This document shows positions 1 to 4,095 of a stretch of DNA of 5,075 nucleotides, piece after piece. Both the position numbers and the translations under genes were made by a program. Position 1 is the first letter of the stretch. Each line of letters opens with the position of its first letter. A model generated the notes under the pieces. That model had not been told where the DNA came from, searched no databases, and saw nothing but the letters and a program-made list of their open reading frames with translations. The stretch comes from Candidatus Saccharimonadota bacterium (GTDB lineage Bacteria; Eremiobacterota; Xenobia; Xenobiales; Xenobiaceae): contig SFMI01000126.1 in NCBI GenBank assembly GCA_004554425.1, positions 1 through 5,075 on the forward strand. The letters are read 5' to 3'.

Positions 1-445
1 GATGAGAAGTCGTTTTAGAAGTATCTAAAACTAACGAAGCTCTGTCTTTCAAAAACTTCAGCATCTTCCTTTCTTTTAAGATTCCGTTGGCAGCCCTATC
101 ATTGGGAGCCAAAGGATGTTGACGTCGTGATTCGGCGTAGCGATGTATAAGCACATCATCAGAAGCTTCCAAAAAGACGATATATGGCGTCTGGCCCATT
201 TCTTCTACCTGCTTTAAAACGGGCGTTAAATCCGCAAAGAAATCTTTATTTCGAACATCTAAAGCTATTGCCAAGTAAAAAATTCCGCAGTTATGGCAAA
301 GCTTTATCAAATCAGGGATCAATACCGGAGGAAGATTGTCTACGCAATAATAGTTCTGATCTTCAAAGCATTTCATTACCTGACTTTTTCCCGCTCCGGA
401 AAGTCCAGTAACGATAACAAAGTTTGGTCTGATATATTCTTGCAT
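1..445 (-). CDS. rapZ: RapZ/YvcJ-family P-loop nucleotide-binding protein, N-terminal part (cut by window edge)
   Basis: The minus-strand reading frame starts at ATG 445 and runs 148 codons to the window edge without a stop. It shows a Walker A loop GLSGAGKS at residues 14-21, then FEDQNYYCVDNLPP at 27-40, a diagnostic RapZ/YvcJ block, LDVRNKDFF at 62-70, and RYAESRRQHPL at 102-112. The family is about 285-300 residues long, so roughly half is present; the C-terminal domain, which in E. coli binds the GlmY/GlmZ small RNAs, lies outside. In E. coli RapZ is an adaptor for RNase E cleavage of GlmZ and so tunes glucosamine-6-phosphate synthesis; in Bacillus YvcJ binds and hydrolyses nucleotides and has a less clear role. 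The start is supported by AAGGAA (451-456) five bases upstream. In many genomes rapZ sits next to yvcK/whiA; here it lies downstream of glnA on the same strand, behind a terminator. The family call is firm; the exact role in this organism is inferred. Confidence 0.95.
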   Translation of the reverse strand, partial: MQEYIRPNFVIVTGLSGAGKSQVMKCFEDQNYYCVDNLPPVLIPDLIKLCHNCGIFYLAIALDVRNKDFFADLTPVLKQVEEMGQTPYIVFLEASDDVLIHRYAESRRQHPLAPNDRAANGILKERKMLKFLKDRASLVLDTSKTTSH

Positions 446-530
446 TGTATTTCCTTGCCGATAAAGATGGAATTTTAAATTTTCAGTTCTAGAAATTTTC
501 AATTCTAGCTGAGTATTGCCCAACCGAATA

Positions 531-582
531 TAAAAAACTTAGGCGGCCGCAATTATTATATACTGTCGACCGCCTAAAGTTT
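531..582 (-). terminator. Rho-independent terminator of glnA
   Basis: Read on the minus strand, the arm at 567-582 (AAACTTTAGGCGGTCG) pairs with the arm at 535-549 (CGGCCGCCTAAGTTT), with one mismatch and one bulged A. It is followed directly by a T-tract (TTTTTTA, overlapping 531-537). The loop is long, about 17 bases and AT-rich. It lies about 80 bases past the glnA stop and before the rapZ start. On the plus strand the first T-run comes only about 14 bases after the stem, so the element works best for glnA. Confidence 0.8.
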
Positions 583-662
583 AGAGACATATCAGATTTT
601 TTTCAGCGCAAGACAAAAATCACGTCAAGAGTAGCGCTCCTTCTGCTTGCTTTTTGTTCATT

Positions 663-2000
663 CTAATAAATGCCTAAGTAATGATCCAACTCCCAAGGAT
701 GTACTTGAGTACGATAGGCATCCCACTCTTGGTATTTAGCAGTTTGGAACTGTGACCAAATGTGGCGTCCTACGGCCTCACGCAACAAATCGTCTTCTTG
801 GAAAGCTTGCAAAGCTTCTTCCAAAGAAGTAGGCAAAGTCTCAATATGACGCTTTTCGAGATCTTCGGCGTTGAGATCGTACAAGTTGCAATTCATGGCT
901 GGGCCTGGATCGATCTTGTTTTCGATACCGTCTAAGCCGGCACAAAGCATCAATCCAATGGCTAAGTAAGGGTTACAGGACGGATCTGGCGAGCGGACTT
1001 CTACGCGCGTACTCTTACCGCGGGGAGCCGGAATGCGGATCATAGGACTGCGATTCTTCTCAGCCCAAGTAACGTAAAGAGGAGCTTCGTGGCCAGGGAC
1101 AAGGCGTTTGTAAGAATTGACGATAGGGTTGGTAAAAGCAGTAAAAGCTCTAGCGTGTTTCATCAAGCCGCCGATATAATGCAAGCATGTTTCGGAGAGC
1201 TGGTGAGGAGCTTTTTCGTCGAAGAAAATATTTTCTCCGTTTTTGAAAAGCGACTGATTTACATGCATACCTGAACCGGCAATGCCATAAACAGGTTTGG
1301 GCATAAAGGTAGCATGTAATCCGCAATTCATTGCTACCGTCTTTACAACCATACGGAAAGTAGCTACTTGATCGGCTGTTTTTAAAGCGTCAGCATATTT
1401 GAAGTCTATTTCATGCTGACCAAAGCCGCATTCGTGGTGAGAAGCTTCGATTAAAAAGCCCATCGCTTCGAGTGCAGTTACTATCTGTTGACGAGCAAAT
1501 TCACCTTTATCTACTGGTGCCAAATCAAAATAGCCCGCTTTGTCATGGGTTCTGGTTGTGGGACGTCCCTGCTCATCACGCTCAAAGAGGAAAAATTCCG
1601 CTTCCGGGCCGGCCATCATTTCCAAGCCGAGTTTGTGGGCTTTGGCGATCATTTTCTTTAAGAAACCACGAGGGTCGCCAGCAAAAGGACGTCCGTCCGG
1701 AGTGGTCACGTCGCAAATCATGCGAGCTTCTTTGCACGAACTGTCTTTCCAAGGCAAGATGGAAAAGGTAGCCGGATCGGCCATAAGGCGCATGTCCGAT
1801 TCTTCGATACGAACAAAGCCTTCGATGGAGGAGCCGTCAAAAAGCACTCCATCGTCTAAAACACTCTCAATATGTCTTCCGGGAATACCTACGTTTTTCA
1901 TTCCGCCAAGAATATCTGTAAATTGCAAGTGCAACAACTTGACGTCGAGATCATGAACCAACTTTACCACATCGTCGCGAGTCAATTGCTTTTCTGACAT
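663..2000 (-). CDS. glnA: Glutamine synthetase, type I alpha
   Basis: This 445-residue protein is full length for GSI-alpha. The enzyme makes glutamine from glutamate, ammonium and ATP as a cytosolic dodecamer and is the main ammonium-assimilating step. The N-terminal beta-grasp half holds DGSSIEGFVRIEESDM (55-70). The catalytic barrel holds GPEAEFFLF (131-139) and HHECGFGQHEIDF (188-200) with metal-binding Glu residues, the ATP signature MPKPVYGIAGSGMH (233-246), the substrate-flap segment NSYKRLVPGHEAP (295-307), NRSP (316-319) and RVEVRSPDP (332-340). The C-terminus RTQVHPWELDHY (430-441) matches the Bacillus form. R64 corresponds to Bacillus R62, a feedback-inhibition residue; E305 is the flap Glu. 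The about 25-residue insertion of GSI-beta enzymes is absent, so regulation by feedback and repression, not adenylylation, is expected. Oddity: H304 replaces the usual Tyr of VPGYEAP. Start ATG 2000 has only a weak Shine-Dalgarno (AAAGAG, 2012-2017). No glnR is adjacent. Confidence 0.98.
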   Translation of the reverse strand: MSEKQLTRDDVVKLVHDLDVKLLHLQFTDILGGMKNVGIPGRHIESVLDDGVLFDGSSIEGFVRIEESDMRLMADPATFSILPWKDSSCKEARMICDVTTPDGRPFAGDPRGFLKKMIAKAHKLGLEMMAGPEAEFFLFERDEQGRPTTRTHDKAGYFDLAPVDKGEFARQQIVTALEAMGFLIEASHHECGFGQHEIDFKYADALKTADQVATFRMVVKTVAMNCGLHATFMPKPVYGIAGSGMHVNQSLFKNGENIFFDEKAPHQLSETCLHYIGGLMKHARAFTAFTNPIVNSYKRLVPGHEAPLYVTWAEKNRSPMIRIPAPRGKSTRVEVRSPDPSCNPYLAIGLMLCAGLDGIENKIDPGPAMNCNLYDLNAEDLEKRHIETLPTSLEEALQAFQEDDLLREAVGRHIWSQFQTAKYQEWDAYRTQVHPWELDHYLGIY

Positions 2001-2059
2001 AGTGTTTTAGTCTCTTTCTAGTATGTTGATGCTGTATTTCTTGCTAGTTAGCTTTTGCC

Positions 2060-2091
2060 ATTAAACTCTGTAACGGACAAGTCCGTGTCAG
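2060..2091 (-). promoter_or_regulatory. Candidate glnA promoter with long spacer and internal palindrome
   Basis: On the minus strand CTGACA (2091-2086, five of six matches to the -35 consensus) and TTTAAT (2065-2060, five of six to the -10 consensus) are separated by 20 bases. The spacer contains most of a perfect dyad, ACGGAC-TT-GTCCGT (2086-2073), which starts at the end of the -35 element. This resembles promoters controlled by MerR-family regulators, where a 19-20 bp spacer carries the operator; GlnR belongs to that family. The canonical GlnR box TGTNA-N7-TNACA is not present. The hexamers are seen; the promoter role is inferred. Transcription would start near 2053, giving a leader of about 50 bases. 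Confidence 0.35.
2073..2086. repeat. Perfect 14-bp palindrome (6-2-6) upstream of glnA
   Basis: ACGGAC-AA-GTCCGT on the plus strand is a perfect dyad with a two-base centre. It is flanked at one mismatched step by CTG (2068-2070) and CAG (2089-2091), giving an imperfect 24-base inverted repeat. The tight centre suits a dimeric DNA-binding protein. As RNA from the minus strand it would form a five-pair stem closed by a CUUG tetraloop. It lies about 75 bases upstream of the glnA start, so it is more likely to serve glnA than the plus-strand gene. Confidence 0.55.
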
Positions 2092-2143
2092 GTAAATGGA
2101 CTTATTCGCAACTGTCACAACCGGGCACAGCACTACACCCTTT

Positions 2144-2169
2144 CCCTCGTCTGTTAAAACACACGAGAG
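2144..2169 (-). repeat. Stable inverted repeat / possible glnA leader hairpin
   Basis: On the minus strand CTCTCGT (2169-2163) pairs along its whole length with ACGAGGG (2150-2144), with one G-U pair. Beyond a G-G mismatch, TGT and ACA add three more pairs around a four-base UUUA loop. A -10-like GATAAT (2181-2176) sits just upstream, so a transcript from it would begin almost exactly with this hairpin; no -35 element is visible for it. No T-tract follows on either strand, so it is not an ordinary terminator. The structure is readable in the sequence; transcription through it is inferred. Confidence 0.45.
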
Positions 2170-2329
2170 CACTTAATTATCTTAGGTTACTACCGCTATA
2201 AACATAAACCTTGGGATCTGTTTTTGTTGATGTAAAAGAAAATCCTTGCTTGCTTAAATTACTTTTAGGTCTTGATTCCGCAATTTTAAGCCTCAAAAAT
2301 AGGTTGGTGCAGAATAAGCTTGAGTAGCT

Positions 2330-2342
2330 AGGCATTATGCCT
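2330..2342. repeat. 13-bp palindrome AGGCAT-T-ATGCCT
   Basis: This is a perfect dyad with a single central base. It is framed by two direct copies of GTAGCT (2324-2329 and 2346-2351) whose starts are 22 bp apart, about two helical turns, and by outer arms AAGCT (2316-2320) and AGCTT (2348-2352). It could be an operator or a nested hairpin ahead of the plus-strand gene. No regulator can be named. Confidence 0.4.
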
Positions 2343-2355
2343 GTTGTAGCTTTAA

Positions 2356-2364
2356 TTATCCACA
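2356..2364 (+). promoter_or_regulatory. Perfect consensus DnaA-box sequence
   Basis: TTATCCACA at this position is identical to the strongest consensus DnaA box. With even base composition an exact match would be expected about 0.04 times in a window this size on both strands, somewhat more in AT-rich DNA. I saw no second box, no clustered AT-rich 13-mers and no dnaA or dnaN neighbour, so this is not an origin. It could be a DnaA-responsive promoter site or coincidence. Confidence 0.35.
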
Positions 2365-2372
2365 AGTTAGCT

Positions 2373-2387
2373 CAGATAAAAAATCTG
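2373..2387. repeat. Short A-looped palindrome CAGAT-A5-ATCTG
   Basis: The arms CAGAT (2373-2377) and ATCTG (2383-2387) are separated by five A residues. On the minus strand the loop is a run of T. The stem is only five pairs with two G-C, too weak for a terminator by itself. It may be part of the promoter region of the downstream plus-strand gene. Confidence 0.3.
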
Positions 2388-2405
2388 CAAGTATAGGAAA
2401 AAATT

Positions 2406-2428
2406 ACCTGAGAGCGAAGGCGGCAGGT
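2406..2428 (+). promoter_or_regulatory. Hairpin enclosing the ribosome binding site of the membrane-protein gene
   Basis: ACCTG (2406-2410) can pair with CAGGT (2424-2428), which abuts the ATG at 2429. The likely Shine-Dalgarno GAAGG (2416-2420) lies in the loop, eight bases before the start codon, and an inner GC/GC pairing could partly cover it. This could modulate translation initiation. The pairing is visible; any regulatory effect is inferred. Confidence 0.35.
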
Positions 2429-2905
2429 ATGATAGCGGTTCATTTGCTGTGTGCTGTTTTTATAGGGGGACTTTGGTTCTGGTTAGGTACTTTCTCCGAC
2501 CGAATCAAATCCGATTTTTTCTCTTTACTTTTTCGCGGTTTTCGCGGTGCACTTTTGGCAGTGGCCGTTTGCACCTTTTTAGCTGCTTGCGTCAGCCACA
2601 GCGGTTTGGTGTTAGCTCCTGACGATTCCAGAACCGTTATGTTCATTTTCTTCTCTATGGGACTGAGTTTGGTCTTTATTCCGGTAGGTTTTTTGCTTGG
2701 AGTTGCCAGGGGCAAGGGCAAAGATTTCGCCGCTGAGTTTAAAGAAGACATGTCTGCTTTTGCTGCTCAAGATCAAACGCCTAAGCCTAACGGTGACAAT
2801 TTTCAGAATTATCAGTATGGTAACTTAGGTAGTGCTTCTGGGTACGAAAATCCTGAAGCGGCTCGTTCCAGTGAAGCTTATCGATCTGCCGATAAGAAAA
2901 CCTAA
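2429..2905 (+). CDS. Small three-helix membrane protein of unknown function
   Basis: I do not recognise a family for this 158-residue protein. Three hydrophobic segments are visible at about residues 2-20, 39-57 and 68-92. The first loop is basic (SDRIK, FRGFRG), the second is short and acidic (APDDSR), and the segment after helix 3 is basic (ARGKGK). By the positive-inside rule the N-terminus is outside and the long tail (93-158) cytoplasmic. The tail is hydrophilic, rich in Gln, Asn, Gly, Ser and Tyr, and probably disordered. Helix 2 ends in LAAC (51-54), which matches a lipobox and is preceded by an Arg-rich stretch, but it lies too deep for an ordinary lipoprotein signal. ATG 2429 is supported by GAAGG at 2416-2420. 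The gene ends 73 bases before dapA on the same strand with no good terminator between, so co-transcription with dapA is possible. The reading frame looks real because of the helix pattern and the ribosome binding site. Confidence 0.8.
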   Translation: MIAVHLLCAVFIGGLWFWLGTFSDRIKSDFFSLLFRGFRGALLAVAVCTFLAACVSHSGLVLAPDDSRTVMFIFFSMGLSLVFIPVGFLLGVARGKGKDFAAEFKEDMSAFAAQDQTPKPNGDNFQNYQYGNLGSASGYENPEAARSSEAYRSADKKT

Positions 2906-2911
2906 AAAGTT

Positions 2912-2940
2912 TTGTAACAACATGTTTTTAATTCTAAAAA
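2912..2940 (+). promoter_or_regulatory. Weak candidate promoter for dapA
   Basis: TTGTAA (2912-2917) and TAAAAA (2935-2940) each match four of six consensus bases and are spaced 17 bp apart. The stretch is very AT-rich, so such pairs arise easily by chance. A T-run at 2953-2959 follows without a GC-rich stem and is unlikely to be a terminator. Confidence 0.22.
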
Positions 2941-2978
2941 ATCTTAGTCTAATTTTTTTGCAATAGAGGTTCTGCTGA

Positions 2979-3917
2979 ATGAGCAAAAGCAAACTAGCGT
3001 TAGGAAGACTGTTGACCGCTATGGTCACTCCTTTTACTCCTGCTTTAGAAGTTGACTATAAAAAAGCTATAGAATTAGCTCGTCATCTTTTAGCTTCCGG
3101 GACCGATACTATAGTAGCGGCGGCTACCACAGGTGAAGCTCCTACACTTACAGCTGAAGAAAAACTGCAACTCTTTGAAGTCCTTAAGAACGAGTTGGGA
3201 GATAGACCTCTAGTTTGCGGTACCGGTACGAATAATACTCAAGCTACTATAGATTTTTCCTTAAAAGCCAAAGAGCGTGGGGCTGACGCACTCTTAGTGG
3301 TAGCTCCTTATTACAATAAGCCCCCACAAGACGCTTTGTATGAACATTTTAGGGCTGTGGCTGAAGCTGTGGAACTGCCCATTATTGCCTACAATATACC
3401 TGGACGCACTGGTATTGAAATGAAGCCCTCTACATTAGCCAAGATTGCTTCTATTCCCAATGTTATAGCTGTAAAAGAGTCGTTACCAAGTTTGGAGCCT
3501 ATTAGCGAACTCAGTGCCGCTTTGGAAAAAACTTCTCCAGAACAGGCTGGAAAGTATGCCAATTTTGTAGAGAGTCGCGCTTTGGAAATTTATAGTGGTG
3601 ATGATTCTTCTATCTTGCCGACTGTCTCTGTCGGTGGTGTTGGAGTTATTAGCGTCACTTCTCATGTGGCCGGAACTTTGATTAAAGAAATGATAGAAGC
3701 TTATTTCGCTGGCGATGTAGCCAAAGCTAAACAGCTTCATTTGCGTTTATATCCTTTATTTACTGGCTTGTTTGCCGTGGCTAATCCAATTTTAGTCAAA
3801 GCTGCTTTGCGTTTGCAAGGGTTTGACGTTGGTGGATTGCGTATGCCACTGCGTTCGGCGTCGGACAGCGAAATAGAGCAGTTACGCTGCATAATGAAAA
3901 AAGTTGGAGTTCTGTAA
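2979..3917 (+). CDS. dapA: 4-hydroxy-tetrahydrodipicolinate synthase (dihydrodipicolinate synthase)
   Basis: This 312-residue TIM-barrel aldolase condenses pyruvate with aspartate semialdehyde, the first committed step to lysine and meso-diaminopimelate. The catalytic set is complete by alignment with E. coli: T50-T51 in ATTGEAPTL (T44-T45), Y112 in PYYNKP (Y107), Y138 and R143 in YNIPGRTG (Y133, R138), the Schiff-base lysine K166 in IAVKES (K161), and SGDD at 206-209. The C-terminal part has NPILVKAALRLQG (269-281). From K166 to G207 there are 41 residues against 25 in E. coli, so an insertion of about 16 residues lies near 182-200. Lysine-binding positions differ: H53, H56 and E84 of E. coli are A59, K62 and A89, which predicts weak or no feedback by lysine. 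GAGG (2966-2969), nine bases upstream, supports the start. A terminator follows the stop. Length is slightly above the usual 290-300, explained by the insertion. Confidence 0.97.
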   Translation: MSKSKLALGRLLTAMVTPFTPALEVDYKKAIELARHLLASGTDTIVAAATTGEAPTLTAEEKLQLFEVLKNELGDRPLVCGTGTNNTQATIDFSLKAKERGADALLVVAPYYNKPPQDALYEHFRAVAEAVELPIIAYNIPGRTGIEMKPSTLAKIASIPNVIAVKESLPSLEPISELSAALEKTSPEQAGKYANFVESRALEIYSGDDSSILPTVSVGGVGVISVTSHVAGTLIKEMIEAYFAGDVAKAKQLHLRLYPLFTGLFAVANPILVKAALRLQGFDVGGLRMPLRSASDSEIEQLRCIMKKVGVL

Positions 3918-3927
3918 TTATGTATTG

Positions 3928-3971
3928 TTAAGGTGGAGTTTTGAGTTCAAAACTCTGCCTTAATCGTTTTT
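3928..3971 (+). terminator. Rho-independent terminator of dapA
   Basis: TTAAGG (3928-3933) pairs with CCTTAA (3958-3963), and GAGTTTT (3936-3942) with AAAACTC (3949-3955); two TG/TG mismatched positions lie between the blocks, and the loop is six bases. The tract TTTTT (3967-3971) follows three bases after the stem. It begins about ten bases after the dapA stop, so aroA is probably transcribed from its own promoter. The stem is not very GC-rich, and some read-through is possible. Confidence 0.78.
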
Positions 3972-3984
3972 ACTAGACAAAAGC

Positions 3985-4011
3985 TTGTATTTTGAAAAAA
4001 TAGTGTATAAA
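3985..4011 (+). promoter_or_regulatory. Weak candidate promoter for aroA
   Basis: TATAAA (4006-4011, five of six matches) is the best -10-like element between the dapA terminator and aroA. TTGTAT (3985-3990) upstream is a poor -35 and its 15-bp spacing is short. A small dyad AAGCC-CC-GGCTT (4016-4027) follows near the expected start of transcription and could be an operator. A separate promoter is expected because a terminator precedes it. Confidence 0.3.
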
Positions 4012-4095
4012 GTTTAAGCCCCGGCTTTAGGTTATTGAGGCTGTTTGCAGGGGCTGGTGCATTTGCATCCGGAACTAAAAAATAGGGGAAATGGT

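Larger units (their letters stand above)
2001..2428. other. Divergent intergenic region between glnA and the membrane protein gene
   Basis: These 428 bases separate two divergent genes and hold no convincing coding sequence. The longest frame (minus strand, 2177-2365, 62 codons, TTG start) lacks a good ribosome binding site and resembles no family I know. The region is rich in dyads: 2043-2052, 2073-2086, 2144-2169, 2330-2342, 2373-2387 and 2406-2428, plus a DnaA-box sequence at 2356-2364. No promoter with both consensus hexamers at normal spacing is visible on either strand. It must contain at least the start of glnA transcription and probably that of the membrane-protein gene. Individual elements are listed separately. 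Confidence 0.7.

Noticed and set aside
184..478. Two plus-strand open frames near the left edge
   Set aside because: They are antisense to rapZ, whose P-loop and other family motifs are clear on the minus strand.
491..506. Small hairpin CTAGAA/TTCTAG and TTGAAA-type hexamers upstream of rapZ as a promoter or operator
   Set aside because: The stem is six pairs in very AT-rich DNA, and hexamer pairs have spacing of 19 or poor -10 matches; the signal is not above background.
604..637. Inverted repeat AGCGC / GCGCT after the glnA stop as a second terminator
   Set aside because: The loop is over 20 bases and no T-tract follows in the glnA direction.
1540..1956. Open frame of 138 codons on the plus strand
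   Set aside because: It lies wholly antisense to the well-supported glnA and shows no independent features.
2071..2120. Cyanobacterial-type glutamine riboswitch upstream of glnA
   Set aside because: The characteristic conserved segments of that aptamer were not found in the region on the glnA strand.
2090..2170. Resemblance of the glnA leader to a cobalamin riboswitch (AGGGAA, GGTG, CCCG, AGTC-N5-ACCTG in order on the minus strand; GCAACTGT on the plus strand)
   Set aside because: The defining CCCGC-N-ACTGT core is broken, the spacing is short by several bases, the P5 CC element is missing, and the gene is glnA rather than a B12 gene. The matches are short enough to be chance; a covariance-model search would settle it.
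2177..2365. A 62-codon minus-strand frame in the intergenic region
   Set aside because: It uses a TTG start, has only a weak GAG upstream, and its predicted product shows no domain or helix pattern I know. It overlaps several dyads and the GATAAT element, so it is more likely untranslated.
2406..2420. ACCTGAGAG beside GAAGG as a thiamine or glycine riboswitch fragment
   Set aside because: Only one short conserved box matches; the remaining conserved boxes and the aptamer stems are not present on either strand.
2440..2751. Open frame of 103 codons on the minus strand
   Set aside because: It is antisense to the membrane-protein gene; its Lys/Ser/Pro-rich composition is the mirror of hydrophobic codons on the other strand.
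2896..2959. AAAAC/GTTTT stem and the T-run at 2953-2959 as a terminator between the membrane-protein gene and dapA
   Set aside because: The stem is five mostly A-T pairs and lies about 40 bases away from the T-run, so it should not terminate efficiently.
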